NCBI GenBank assembly: GCA_030068525.1
Contig: JASJOS010000005.1
Location: forward strand, 310,001-374,000
DNA: 64,000 nucleotides
Direction: 5' to 3'
Source of the DNA: Xanthocytophaga flava
Lineage (GTDB): Bacteria > Bacteroidota > Bacteroidia > Cytophagales > 172606-1
Part shown: positions 1 through 10,285 of the stretch, piece after piece
Layout of the letters: each line of letters starts with the position of its first letter
Position numbering within the stretch: the stretch's first letter is position 1
Notes under the pieces: generated by a model
Databases searched by the model: none
Seen by the model: only the letters and a program-made list of their open reading frames with translations
Told to the model about the DNA's origin: nothing
Made by a program: the position numbers and the translations under genes

Positions 1-2
1 AA

Positions 3-1052
3 GACTTTACAAGTGGCGCTGTCCGTGAAGTAAAAAATGCGTTGATTGAATTAAAAGGTAAGGGGGCTAAGAAAATCGTGTTGGATTTAAGAGACAACCC
101 GGGTGGTTTATTAAGTGAGGCTGTTAATATTTCCAATCTGTTTGTTTCTAAAGATGTAGAGATTGTAAGTACCAAAGGAAAGGTTACAGACTGGAACAAA
201 GTCTATACAGCATTGAACCCACCAGTAGATACAGATATTCCTGTAGCAGTATTAACCAGTAGCCGAAGTGCTTCTGCTGCTGAAATTGTGTCTGGTGTTA
301 TTCAGGATTATGATAGAGGTGTTTTGATTGGACAACGTACTTATGGTAAAGGCCTTGTTCAGGTTACTCGTCCATTGTCTTATAATTCACAGCTAAAAGT
401 GACAACAGCTAAATACTATATTCCTAGTGGCCGTTGTATTCAGGCAATCGATTACAGTCATCGCAATGAAGATGGCAGCGTTGGCAAAATTCCGGATTCC
501 TTACGTGTTGCATTTAAAACTAAAAGTGGACGTGTAGTATATGATGGAGGAGGAATCTCACCTGATGTAGAAGTAGAAAAGTCGCTGATCCCTCAGATTC
601 TCTTCAGTCTGGATAATAAGAACCTGCTATTCGATTATGCCAATAAGTATACGAATGAACATGCTTCTATAAAGTCCCCGAAAGAGTTTAAGCTTACAGA
701 TGCAGAATATCAGGAGTTTGTGAAATGGCTTGGCAGTAAAGATTATGATTATACTACACAGGTAGAAAGAAGTGTAGAAGATCTGATTGCGTATGCAAAG
801 AAGGAAAAATATTATGAGGATATTCAGGAACAGATTAAAGCCTTAAAAAACAAGATGTATCATAACAAGGAATCTGACCTGCAAAAATTCAAGACAGAGG
901 TTAAAGAAGCACTGGAAGAAGAGATAGTAGCCCGTTATTATTTTGAGAAGGGTATGGTAGAAGCTTCTTTTGATAATGATAAAGAATTAAAAGCAGCCGT
1001 AGAAGTTCTGAATGATCCTGCAAGATATAGTAAATTACTGAATAAGAAGTAG
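3..1052 (+). CDS. S41 family C-terminal processing peptidase, 3' part
   Basis: Partial gene: the frame is open from the window edge, so the true start and any signal peptide and most of the PDZ domain lie upstream. The protein is a CtpA/Prc-type serine protease, probably periplasmic. Seen: the LRDNPGGLL motif near the start of the fragment, the nucleophile region SRSASAAEIVSG, and the catalytic lysine segment GQRTYGKGLVQ about 25 residues later, which is the Ser/Lys dyad arrangement of the family. A long charged, helical C-terminal tail of about 130 residues follows. A strong bidirectional terminator follows within a few bases of the stop. Confidence 0.9.
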   Translation, partial: DFTSGAVREVKNALIELKGKGAKKIVLDLRDNPGGLLSEAVNISNLFVSKDVEIVSTKGKVTDWNKVYTALNPPVDTDIPVAVLTSSRSASAAEIVSGVIQDYDRGVLIGQRTYGKGLVQVTRPLSYNSQLKVTTAKYYIPSGRCIQAIDYSHRNEDGSVGKIPDSLRVAFKTKSGRVVYDGGGISPDVEVEKSLIPQILFSLDNKNLLFDYANKYTNEHASIKSPKEFKLTDAEYQEFVKWLGSKDYDYTTQVERSVEDLIAYAKKEKYYEDIQEQIKALKNKMYHNKESDLQKFKTEVKEALEEEIVARYYFEKGMVEASFDNDKELKAAVEVLNDPARYSKLLNKK

Positions 1053-1053
1053 A

Positions 1054-1098
1054 AAAAAGTAAAAGCCCGTATCTGTAAAGTACGGGCTTTTACTTTTT
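1054..1098. terminator. bidirectional intrinsic terminator
   Basis: Near-perfect hairpin with a 17-18 bp stem around AAAGCCCGTA/TACGGGCTTT, a 9-base loop, and A/T tracts on both sides. It serves the convergent S41 peptidase gene (+) and helicase gene (-), whose stops are 44 bp apart. Confidence 0.85.
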
Positions 1099-4000
1099 AT
1101 TGTTTAGGCAAGCGTCCTGACTTTTTCCACCACTCCCGGCTATATACACGTTTAAATTTCCAGTGCTTGGCTGTCAGTAAAAAAGGAGTATAAGCATGTG
1201 CATCCTTAGCAGACAGGCTTTGATAGTATAAATCATCATCTGTAAGGATCAGAGCCTCGTATCTTCCCTCCTGCTTTAGAGTGATATCAGCAAAAGGCAA
1301 TTCTTTTACTGCTTCAGCCTGTGCTTCTGCAATCCTATCTTTTAGTAATTTTTTTGATACAAACCTATCGATTACTTTAGGTTGAGGAACATATTCTCCA
1401 GCAGACACCTGCCATGCATATTCCAGGTATTTTTGTAACAGCCGAGGTCCTTCATGTAAGACATCATCTGTACGTAGTTGTTGTGGATGAAGGCTGGAAA
1501 CAACATAAATACGTTCTTTGGCCCGGGTAATCGCAACATTCAGTCGGTTCTCTCCTCCCTGCTGATTTAAACTACCGAACTGCATCATTAGTCGCCCAGC
1601 ACTATCAGGAGCATAACCTAATGAGAAAATAATGATATCCCGTTCGTCACCCTGAACATTCTCAATATTCTTGACAAATAAACTATCTGGCAACAACCAT
1701 CCGCGTTCTATAGTAATTGACTCAAGCTTATCCTGTATCAGGCCCTGTTGTTTGTAATTAAATGTAACTACCCCGATTTGCTTCTCAGGATATTGCAGAA
1801 CCAGCTTTTGAATCAATCCTACAACGGCATCTGCTTCTTCCTGATTCTGGCTATCTTTCCAAATACCATCTACTTTAACATAATGGATGGCAGGATCTGC
1901 TTTGTTAATCAGAGTAAAGTCAGGTAGTAATTCCAGATTCTGCCGATAGAAATGACGATTAGAAAAATCAATCAATTCCAACGATTGACTACGATAATGC
2001 CCTTTAAGTTGAGTTTGAGGTAAATACCTTGATGCCAGATCCAGCAAAGAATTAACTTCCAAATCAGGCACATCTTCTGAATCTTCTTCATACCGAATCT
2101 GATACAAATCATTCGGTTGCAATTGTTTACTGTCACCTGTGATAACCACCTGCTGACCTCGAGCCATGGCAGGTAAACCACGTTCCGCAAAACACTGGGA
2201 AGCTTCATCAAAAATCACCAGATCAAATACTGTTTTTCTGGCCTTTGCAATAGCAGAGTTATCTTCGCCAGAAACAACATCCGAAGAATGAATATCCCAA
2301 ATAGCAGAAACGGACTCAGGAGAAGCCATCCAGCAAGGAACCAGTTGAAATATTTCATCTCCCAGTTCAGCAAATAATTTTCGTAAAGCCCAAATGTGAC
2401 GCTTTTTTGAGACCTGGTGTTTTAGATCACGGTAGGTAACCAGATTATTCAATCGGTTGAACTCTACATTCCGATAGGTTTGCTCCCTCAGTTTCATCAA
2501 CAACATCTCCCGACACAGATTTTGTTTTTTCAACAGAGCTTCTTGTAGCTCATCCTCCATCTGCTTTAGTTTATGTGTTGACACTGCCCGTAAGATGGGA
2601 TATTGCCCTTCTATATGATCAATCCATGCCAGCCGAAGGCTATTGTCAAAAAGGAAGGCCCATCCAGATAAAGCATTTTGTGGAAGGTCATCTTTACTCA
2701 ATGCAGCATAATAGGCATGCATCTTTGTTAATACCTCACGCTCTTGTGAGGAAAAGCTAATCTTGATCTTATCCAGTTCGCAAAGAGCATCAAAGTCTTC
2801 TGCAAGAGCAATGAGTTGATCCTGAATACTCAGCGGATTTTTCCAGGCATGTGTCACCTGTTCCTGTGTCAGATAGCGTCTCCATCTTACTTTGCTTTGC
2901 CTCCACTCATCTGCTATAGCCTGCAATTGATAGAGTTTCTCCTGAAACACTCTATAAGAGCCCTGCAATAAAGAGGATAAAGGATAGAAAGAGGCAAGTT
3001 TCCTGGATAGCTTGTAGGCTTTTCGAGCAGTTCTCTGATTTTCAAACCATTGCTTAGCCAGGTCTGGATCATACAGGTTTTCAGTATTCCAGGCAACAGT
3101 AAGACTTTCTTTTACCTTTTCAAAGGCAATTCTTCGTTTAATCTTCTCTACCAGCTTCTTCAAATCATTTCGTTCCAGCGATAACCCATTATCATCTGCA
3201 ATAGACTGTACTTCCTTTTTTTCTCCTGAAAACCAACTCCACCTGATCCATGAGAACAGATTCTGACGGGCTTCCAAAGCATTCATACATAATTCCAAAG
3301 CATTAGGCAATTGATCCACCGAAAGACTCCTCTCAATCCCTATTCCCTTAAGGCATTTTAATATCTCTTTCTCCTGTTTATCTAACCACTTAGATGTTAC
3401 AAATGCGTTATTACCTTTGTAATAATGAAGAAAAATCTGCCATACAGGTTCATCAGGAATCAATTCAAATACCTGCCGCATCTTTTGTTCTTCTTCTGTC
3501 AATACTTCCAGATCGGATATACTTAGCTTCAAATTGGCTATCCGATCTGCTTGTATCAGTACACTTTGTGCTGTAGCAGGTACTTCCTGAAGATATTCTG
3601 TAAGTAGATCTTGGTCAGAATAAGTAAACGCATGAAAGGAAACTCGATCATGCAAGGGATAAAATTCAGCTTCTAAGGGCAAATAGGATTCATATACAGC
3701 CAGACGTCGCATAAAATCATCCGTTTCTCCAAACCGAAAATGTTTATATTCCTTTTTAAGAGAAACACCGGGCTTGTCAGAACTACTAGTCAGATACAGT
3801 TCTTTTACTGACACACCACAAATCGCATCATCAAATAATATTTTCCGAAACTCCTCCAGTTCCTGAGTAAGCTTATCAATTCGCCGACATTCCTGTGTAA
3901 AGTTACGTTCCAGATAGATCGCATCCAGACTCAGATTGAGACGTTTATATTCATCTATACGTTCTATCTGCCGATTTATCTGCTCATACAGTGCCTTGCG

Positions 4001-5107
4001 ATCTTGTTTAAAATCATGCACTAATGCCAAGAAGTCTGTAATCCCTACTTGCCGAAGTCGTTCATACACCACATCCAGTGCAACCCGTTTCTGACACACC
4101 AATAGCACTCGTTTCCCCTGTGCAGCATAGTCTGCCATGAGATTAGCAATAAATTGTGACTTACCTGTTCCCGGAGGTCCCTGTACCACAACCGAATTAC
4201 CTGACTTTACCATTTGCATAGCCTGCTCCTGTGAGGCATCTAGTGGCAATGGTGTCAATAAATTCTCCTCATTTGAAACTTTACTCTTTCTTTCTTCTGT
4301 AATTTTTCGAAGAAAGAAATCTTCTGTTTCTTTAAACTCATTCTTTTCAATCAGATATTGGTAATCAGGAATCAAATAAGAACCTGCTTGCGGAAAAATT
4401 CCCAGCACTGCTTCAGGATAGAGTTTGATTTCTCCATTACGTTGTAAAGCTTCAAAATCTCCTCTTTTAAATGTCTGGAGTGGCTGCAACTTATCAATAA
4501 ACGTATCCTGGTTGAAGTTTATCTCAAGAGGACTTTGTTTTAATAATTCATAGAGTCGGGTTCGGAATTCCAGGCTATCCTTACTAAAATCATCAAATTC
4601 TGTCTCTATCCATTCATCTGTAATCTTTACATTATTGAAGTAGGAATAAGCGAGTAAAAAGCTTTTGTTAAATTGGATCTCTTCACCTTCTCTTGGATGC
4701 AATTCCCAGCGATTACCAGATTGTGCCAGGTGTACAGGAAAAAATAATAACGGACATCTGACAGATGTGCCATCAATAAGTTTCCCATGTATCATAGGAT
4801 AGCCAACATACAAATCCTGCGCACCACGTTCCTGTTCAATAAATGAAGCTGTCCGGACAATACGGCGTAATCGTTTGGTTACGTCATTCACTTTGTCATA
4901 CCTGCTGTCTAGTACATCACAAAGAGCAATCTTATTCTTACCCGCAATTAATTGACGGACAATTTCAAATGAAGGTCTGTTGTCAAGGAAATCCAATTCA
5001 TGAAGATCGAAAAACTGCTCTGAAGGTACTGTCAACAGAAGTAGCGATTTATTGGATGACGTAAGATTAGTTAGCCGTTTTTGGTATGCTTTAAGGAGTG
5101 TTAACAT
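1097..5107 (-). CDS. large SF1 (Upf1/Dna2-like) helicase with degenerate Vsr-like C-terminus
   Basis: Multidomain superfamily 1 helicase of about 1336 residues. The N-terminal third resembles DUF4011-type regions (LYVGYPMIHGKL, then PLLFFPVHLA). Walker A is GPPGTGKSQ near residue 310. Motif II is DEASQCF near 967, and late motifs VQGDERDIIIFS and NVAITRAKER lie near 1160-1200. The last 60 residues end in RVYSREWW, resembling the Vsr/DUF559-like nuclease domain appended to many such helicases, but the acidic catalytic residues are not clearly kept. Start: ATG at 5107 is preferred; an in-frame ATG at 5122 and a TTG at 5179 are alternatives. A TACTTTG box lies 5 bases upstream of 5107. Role (repair, RNA handling or phage conflict) cannot be fixed from sequence. 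Confidence 0.8.
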   Translation of the reverse strand: MLTLLKAYQKRLTNLTSSNKSLLLLTVPSEQFFDLHELDFLDNRPSFEIVRQLIAGKNKIALCDVLDSRYDKVNDVTKRLRRIVRTASFIEQERGAQDLYVGYPMIHGKLIDGTSVRCPLLFFPVHLAQSGNRWELHPREGEEIQFNKSFLLAYSYFNNVKITDEWIETEFDDFSKDSLEFRTRLYELLKQSPLEINFNQDTFIDKLQPLQTFKRGDFEALQRNGEIKLYPEAVLGIFPQAGSYLIPDYQYLIEKNEFKETEDFFLRKITEERKSKVSNEENLLTPLPLDASQEQAMQMVKSGNSVVVQGPPGTGKSQFIANLMADYAAQGKRVLLVCQKRVALDVVYERLRQVGITDFLALVHDFKQDRKALYEQINRQIERIDEYKRLNLSLDAIYLERNFTQECRRIDKLTQELEEFRKILFDDAICGVSVKELYLTSSSDKPGVSLKKEYKHFRFGETDDFMRRLAVYESYLPLEAEFYPLHDRVSFHAFTYSDQDLLTEYLQEVPATAQSVLIQADRIANLKLSISDLEVLTEEEQKMRQVFELIPDEPVWQIFLHYYKGNNAFVTSKWLDKQEKEILKCLKGIGIERSLSVDQLPNALELCMNALEARQNLFSWIRWSWFSGEKKEVQSIADDNGLSLERNDLKKLVEKIKRRIAFEKVKESLTVAWNTENLYDPDLAKQWFENQRTARKAYKLSRKLASFYPLSSLLQGSYRVFQEKLYQLQAIADEWRQSKVRWRRYLTQEQVTHAWKNPLSIQDQLIALAEDFDALCELDKIKISFSSQEREVLTKMHAYYAALSKDDLPQNALSGWAFLFDNSLRLAWIDHIEGQYPILRAVSTHKLKQMEDELQEALLKKQNLCREMLLMKLREQTYRNVEFNRLNNLVTYRDLKHQVSKKRHIWALRKLFAELGDEIFQLVPCWMASPESVSAIWDIHSSDVVSGEDNSAIAKARKTVFDLVIFDEASQCFAERGLPAMARGQQVVITGDSKQLQPNDLYQIRYEEDSEDVPDLEVNSLLDLASRYLPQTQLKGHYRSQSLELIDFSNRHFYRQNLELLPDFTLINKADPAIHYVKVDGIWKDSQNQEEADAVVGLIQKLVLQYPEKQIGVVTFNYKQQGLIQDKLESITIERGWLLPDSLFVKNIENVQGDERDIIIFSLGYAPDSAGRLMMQFGSLNQQGGENRLNVAITRAKERIYVVSSLHPQQLRTDDVLHEGPRLLQKYLEYAWQVSAGEYVPQPKVIDRFVSKKLLKDRIAEAQAEAVKELPFADITLKQEGRYEALILTDDDLYYQSLSAKDAHAYTPFLLTAKHWKFKRVYSREWWKKSGRLPKQ

Positions 5108-5353
5108 GGACCCAAAGTACATATTTAAATGCAAAAAATGAAAACGATGCTTATTTGGTAATTTGATGCCGATGATCAAACTTTGGTCAGTCTTTTAGTT
5201 ATCCAGAGTACATATTAGCAGGTTCTGAACATTTTAGCATTTAAATATGCTAACCCTAATACAATGTTTCCAGTTTATTCCTATTAACATAATAAGACCT
5301 ATATATGCCTTGATACTGTATCTGTTTGAAGTTTGTTAAACAGGAAAGTAAAA

Positions 5354-5376
5354 GCCACTGAAGATACTTCAGTGGC
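5354..5376 (-). terminator. intrinsic terminator of the DUF6493-like gene
   Basis: Perfect 10-bp stem GCCACTGAAG/CTTCAGTGGC with a 3-base loop. On the minus strand it is followed by TTTTACTTT. It lies about 83 bases past the stop of the 955-aa gene and separates it from the helicase gene. Confidence 0.75.
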
Positions 5377-5458
5377 AGAATAATAGAATAATGCAACCTG
5401 GTAAAATCCACAATTGAAGATGAATTCGTTAAAGTAATGTTTTGTCGTAGTAGCAAAG

Positions 5459-8326
5459 TCAGGCTGCAGTCGGTTCACTGATAAGTTGTGTAATTTTGGC
5501 TGCAACTGGTTTTAATGTAGCATTCTGTTGCCAGACGGACGCTTTTTCTTTTATGGCTGTTGTTGTTCGGCGACGATGTTTTTTGCAAATATCCAGATAG
5601 AGTTCCAATAGCTTTTTCAGATTTTTGGGCGGTGCTCCTTCCAATTGGATGATCAACGATTCCAGTATCTGTTCTAATGCCGAATCGTGTAGGGCTGAAA
5701 TACCTTTGACCAGAGTAAGAGCGCCAATCAAACGTTGCACAGGTGCATAGTTGCCTGTAATAAGTTTTCCTAACATTTCACCTAAAAGATAGGTATCCAG
5801 CCGTGCATCAGAAATAGCCTGAACCACTACCTCGGATGCAACGCCTCGGGTTGTATTTTGAGCATGTAACAGGCCAGTAGCAAGTAACAAAGTAGAAGCT
5901 ATCTGAAAAGGACGATCTGGAGATAATAAGGTGCGTAATACAGCACTCACAATCCGACGTTCTGTTTCTTCACCTAATTCTGACCGTATTGTACCAGCTT
6001 GTATGGCTTGGATATACAATGCTTCCGGATAATGTGGGATAAGTGAAAAGAGTAACTCCGCATCTTTTTCGTTTATATAATAATAGGCAAGGTCTTCTTT
6101 TTTAGATATATGTTGCGAATACAACAACCCAATAGGAGAATAGATTTTATCTGGTAACTGTAAGTGAATGACACTATAACGGATAGTAATAATTGTTTTA
6201 TCCCAGTTTTTATACGAATAGTTTTTGTGTTGCATTTCCCATTCCAATGCAAATGGTGAGATTACATTGGGTACGGCTGCCCAAGAGGTAGATTCCAGAA
6301 AATCAAACTTCCCAGAGGGATTTTTGGTACGTGCAGCTACTGCCCACAGGATATGCTGCTCATCTTCTTTTCGAGGTCTACGAAGACTATGTTTATCCAT
6401 GAGTTTGGTCATCACATCTGAAATAGGCTTCAGAAATGATGATTTACTAGATAGTGTTGGCGTCACTGTTTCTCCCAGGAAAAATAACATCAAGTCTTTA
6501 TAAAAGCCCGTTAGCTGGTCAGCTTTCTCTAATGCTAATTCTTTTTCTTCCTGGCTTGTACGGGCTATGGCAATGGCCAAGTCCAGATAGTCGATGGGTG
6601 TATTGTGCTTTTGATAAGCAAGCATTCGATCTACCAATACCTCAGGCGCAATCCAATACGGTGTATGTGAAGGTGTTGCTAATAAAGGCAGAGTTGATTT
6701 GTCATGTATTTTATTAATAAGCTGTTCAAATCGCTGCTGATAAATATACAGGAATCGGTCTGTATTATTTAGATTTACCTGACTTACATAATGCGTCTTT
6801 CCTTGATTTGCCCAATCAGAAATCAATGCATTGATCAATCCCTCCATGCCATATAGCCACTGCATCTGTTCGGGCTTTCGCAGATACGGTTTTACCTGTT
6901 CGTGAAAGTTGGCAGGTACAGCGGATTGTAGACGTATCAATCCATCAAGTAACAATTCCAGATTCTCTGTATTCAAATGGCTGGTAACTTTGCCAATCTG
7001 AAAGAGCAAATCATTCCAGGAATTTATAGGTTGTAGTTTATTTTGATTGGTAATGCGTTGCGGTATTGATCCTTCCTGCTTTTCATAAATGCAGGAAGGC
7101 TCTTCTTCAGTTACAGGAAGAAATTCCTGTAACAAATCTCTTGCGGTTGCAGATAACTGATCAATAAACAATGTTAACTGTTCCAATAATGCTTCATCTT
7201 TCCGATCTCCAACCTGATTGATTAATTTGGCTGCTTTTTCATGTATAATGGCATCATCTATTATAAACACATTGCACACAAGCAGAGAAATCTGTTTTGC
7301 CAGAGACGGATGTATCTTTACTGATTTTTCGAAAATCGCCAGCAAAGTGCGGGTTGCTGTACGCACATCACTACGAGATAATAAACTTTCTGCACCTGTA
7401 GATAATGATGTAAAGTCAAAATCTGGGTGAGTATAAATATGTTTTATCTGCTCTATAGCAAAGTTTACAGGTTGTGTAGATGTACAATGTAGCAATTCGC
7501 AGATACCTTGCTGTAGAGTTATGCGTTCGCCAATAGTTGGCTTTAATTCATTAAACAGATCTTTATACCAACCAAGAAGGTTTTTATTAAAATCCCGTTT
7601 CAAGCCATGCAGACACTTTTGTAATATCAATTGTCGGTTTATTTTTTTTTCTTCAACCAATCTGAGAAAAATGCCCGTCCAGTTAAGTGTCTGCTTGCGA
7701 TCTTTGCTGTAATAATGATTTATCCAATACAGATTTGTTTCATATTCAAATATAGATAAGAGGTCATTTTTTAATAAGAAGTCATCCTGACAGATAAGAG
7801 AGTAAACATCCCTTTGCGTTTCCTGCTGATCTTTCCAGGGTATTTGAAGCAAATATGTCATGGGTTTGGTAAACAATTCCTTATCATGTCGGATAATCCC
7901 CAGCATCTGTAACTCACGAAGTTTCTGATAGTCTATGATAAGCCATTCATTTTTCTGCTGATGATGTTTCAGACAGTCTGTGAACCAGTCTTCCTGGCGA
8001 TATTTTAGTATTTCCAGAATATAAGGCCAAATATCTGACTGGCTGTGGTTATTAAATAGGCGAACAATATAATCTGATGAGAAGAGGTCCTGTTTACTTA
8101 GTAAGCCTAAGGCGGCCAGTTGCAATACATTAGTTTGTCCTGCAGTTCCTTTTCTACCCCAGTTTCCAATACGTATTTCAATATACTTCTCAAGTTGTTT
8201 TTTTAATGTTTTTATCTTTTTGCGTAACTCCTCCAGATTTCCAGCAGGTAAGGATTGTAAAAAAGGCAATAACTGATCTGGTTTCTCCTGTACTATAATT
8301 TCCTGTAGTTGGTCAGCGTAATTCAT
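5459..8326 (-). CDS. DUF6493-like large helical repeat protein
   Basis: A 955-residue soluble protein with no signal peptide or membrane span. It is rich in Leu/Ile/Gln helices throughout, in a HEAT/ARM-like pattern. I see no catalytic motif. The family call (DUF6493) is from memory of proteins of this size encoded beside SWIM zinc-finger genes in Bacteroidota and is not proven here. Start is ATG at 8326. The SWIM gene lies upstream on the same strand, 95 bp away, so the two probably form one transcript ending at the hairpin at 5354-5376. In related neighbourhoods (E. coli yehLMPQ type) such pairs accompany a MoxR AAA ATPase and a VWA protein; neither is in this window. Confidence 0.6.
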   Translation of the reverse strand: MNYADQLQEIIVQEKPDQLLPFLQSLPAGNLEELRKKIKTLKKQLEKYIEIRIGNWGRKGTAGQTNVLQLAALGLLSKQDLFSSDYIVRLFNNHSQSDIWPYILEILKYRQEDWFTDCLKHHQQKNEWLIIDYQKLRELQMLGIIRHDKELFTKPMTYLLQIPWKDQQETQRDVYSLICQDDFLLKNDLLSIFEYETNLYWINHYYSKDRKQTLNWTGIFLRLVEEKKINRQLILQKCLHGLKRDFNKNLLGWYKDLFNELKPTIGERITLQQGICELLHCTSTQPVNFAIEQIKHIYTHPDFDFTSLSTGAESLLSRSDVRTATRTLLAIFEKSVKIHPSLAKQISLLVCNVFIIDDAIIHEKAAKLINQVGDRKDEALLEQLTLFIDQLSATARDLLQEFLPVTEEEPSCIYEKQEGSIPQRITNQNKLQPINSWNDLLFQIGKVTSHLNTENLELLLDGLIRLQSAVPANFHEQVKPYLRKPEQMQWLYGMEGLINALISDWANQGKTHYVSQVNLNNTDRFLYIYQQRFEQLINKIHDKSTLPLLATPSHTPYWIAPEVLVDRMLAYQKHNTPIDYLDLAIAIARTSQEEKELALEKADQLTGFYKDLMLFFLGETVTPTLSSKSSFLKPISDVMTKLMDKHSLRRPRKEDEQHILWAVAARTKNPSGKFDFLESTSWAAVPNVISPFALEWEMQHKNYSYKNWDKTIITIRYSVIHLQLPDKIYSPIGLLYSQHISKKEDLAYYYINEKDAELLFSLIPHYPEALYIQAIQAGTIRSELGEETERRIVSAVLRTLLSPDRPFQIASTLLLATGLLHAQNTTRGVASEVVVQAISDARLDTYLLGEMLGKLITGNYAPVQRLIGALTLVKGISALHDSALEQILESLIIQLEGAPPKNLKKLLELYLDICKKHRRRTTTAIKEKASVWQQNATLKPVAAKITQLISEPTAA

Positions 8327-8421
8327 AGGTATAAGCGGTATAAGGGATAATAAAAAAACGAAAAGAGATATTCTGGAAATGAGTCAAGTAAGCAATTAAT
8401 TTGAGTACTAAGCTCCTGAAG

Positions 8422-9780
8422 TTAGTAGCTGGAGGCTTCCATATTCTCTGTCAATATTTTTACAGAGAGTATATGTTTGCATGGGCCACGCATTCCCTGA
8501 TGGTCTGTGAACCACTGACATGTACAACGTTGTGTCTGTTCATCAATCAGGACAGTATGCCAGACGTTAGTTCCTTTCACACGAGCTTCTATATAGGCAG
8601 GAGTATTAGTGAGCAATTCTACCTCCTCTTTTTCTATCAGCTTTCGGGCATTTTTTAAACGTGGATTCAGGCTGGCAATACGCTCTGGTTTATAAGGCAG
8701 ACGACGATAGAAGTGTTGTCTTGTTGTGAGATCATAGCCTAACAGTCCCATAGCAGACAGACTTGCACAAAGAGAGTCAACCGTTTCGAATTCAATGTCG
8801 TTTTCCAGTGAGAAGAGTGTTGGATTAAATTCTTCATTCGCTTTCAAGAGGTGATTGGCTCCCCGAATCCATTCCAGTGGAATATTGTCAGTTAGATTAT
8901 CCAACACATTGCCTTCACCTGAAAATCCCCGATAAGGATCGGCAGATAAAGAGAATACGAATCGTAAGGCTCCTATTGATAAAACAAAGGCACTTACTTG
9001 GCGATCAGGAGTTGCGTAAACACTAAAGCTGTCAATAAATGGGAGTAAACTTTCCAGTAATCTTATGCGATGAAGCCCACCAATCATAATAGCACCATCC
9101 ATGGAGGCAGGGGTAAAAATTGCTTTACCAGCTCTCATCGTCAGATAATAAGCTGTTCTAATGGTGCCTTTGGGAAGAGTTTGAAACAACTGAATGGTTT
9201 GTAGCTTTGTTAACTTACACACTTCGTCCATTTCTGCAAGATACAACTGCACAGAGGTAAGACCTTTGATCCAACGGGTAGGCAGTGTTACTTTGCGTTC
9301 TACTACTTGTTCCCCCTGTTTCTCTAGTATTACCTCTTTTTGTCCTACAGAAAGAAACACCTCATCCTGTTTCAGAATGCCTGTCAGTGCATTAATCATA
9401 GTCTCATTGAAATCTACATTAGTAGTACCACTGGAAAGAAACTCTCCGTCCAGGCCTTCCGGTAAGATATCCAATCGCGCATATATTCCATTGCAGGAAG
9501 AGAATGCCTCAAAGCGCATTTTACCTGCACCTGCTGTTACAATAGGATCACGCATGGCTGCTATTTCCTGTGGAGACAAAGCAAAACGTGATCGTACCAC
9601 TTTTGAAAGAGTGGTTAGGCACTTTGCTGTTAGATAAGGATCTTTGAGCTTTCCCCAGAAAAAGCAGGATACTTCCTGTGCCGCGTCCTCATTATAATGA
9701 GAAAGGAGAATGTTTGTTTGTGTTTCTATTCTTTGTACAGTGGATGGAATAGAATAGTCGTAGGTTAAATCGTTTGTCAT
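8422..9780 (-). CDS. SWIM zinc-finger domain protein
   Basis: About 452 residues. The C-terminus carries a SWIM motif, C-T-C then 12 residues then P-C-K-H (CTCQWFTDHQG...GPCKH), a zinc-binding module for nucleic acid or protein contacts. The rest of the protein shows no enzyme motif I recognise; this layout resembles YehQ-type proteins. Start: ATG at 9780 (MTNDLTYDYS) is chosen over a TTG three codons upstream. It is first in a two-gene unit with the DUF6493-like gene. No AAA or VWA partner is adjacent: the upstream neighbour is a divergent peroxiredoxin gene. Confidence 0.75.
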   Translation of the reverse strand: MTNDLTYDYSIPSTVQRIETQTNILLSHYNEDAAQEVSCFFWGKLKDPYLTAKCLTTLSKVVRSRFALSPQEIAAMRDPIVTAGAGKMRFEAFSSCNGIYARLDILPEGLDGEFLSSGTTNVDFNETMINALTGILKQDEVFLSVGQKEVILEKQGEQVVERKVTLPTRWIKGLTSVQLYLAEMDEVCKLTKLQTIQLFQTLPKGTIRTAYYLTMRAGKAIFTPASMDGAIMIGGLHRIRLLESLLPFIDSFSVYATPDRQVSAFVLSIGALRFVFSLSADPYRGFSGEGNVLDNLTDNIPLEWIRGANHLLKANEEFNPTLFSLENDIEFETVDSLCASLSAMGLLGYDLTTRQHFYRRLPYKPERIASLNPRLKNARKLIEKEEVELLTNTPAYIEARVKGTNVWHTVLIDEQTQRCTCQWFTDHQGMRGPCKHILSVKILTENMEASSY

Positions 9781-10285
9781 GCTATACAAGCGGTCTGAAT
9801 TAATAAAATATATCTATCTTTAATATTTTAATATGTCAAAAGTACTAAATATTTTTAAAAATTATAAAAATATAACTATAAAATATTAAATGATTTTTTT
9901 CAGATGATTGCACAAGAGGAATATAAGCTATATTTCATTCAGGTTTATTTCGTGAGTATATATAGTAAACTTGCTTATCACTAGCTTATGTGATAAGCTA
10001 TTCTTCTTTTTTTATAACAATACTATATAAAAGCAGATGAGAAATAGGGAAGCATGTATAAAATATAGAAAGACTTAGTAGTGGTAGCAGTGCTACAACA
10101 GACTAGCAATTTTTTGATGATCAACAGATTGTATTAGTAACTGAAATTTTTGATTAAAAGCGAAAACCAATAAATTGAAGCGAAATTTGTAGGTAAAAAA
10201 GTTTTACTCTACATTTGACTAGTATTCCTATTAATATTATAGGGATTTGTTTTATATCTTTTGTACCCTTATAACTTTTAATAAC
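9781..10285. other. intergenic region between divergent genes, with a strong hairpin
   Basis: Gene-free AT-rich spacer between the SWIM gene (-) and the peroxiredoxin gene (+). It holds a perfect 9-bp inverted repeat GCTTATCAC/GTGATAAGC at 9973-9998 with an 8-base loop, followed on the plus strand by a T-rich run. I see no ORF that looks coding. The promoters of both flanking genes must lie here, but I cannot place them confidently. Confidence 0.6.

Noticed and set aside
9194-9637. 147-codon plus-strand frame inside the SWIM gene
   Set aside because: Overlaps a real gene completely and shows no recognisable protein pattern.
1-9789. Whole left block as a phage-defence island
   Set aside because: Only one helicase and a SWIM/DUF6493-like pair are present, with no nuclease, restriction or toxin partner; evidence too thin to call a system.
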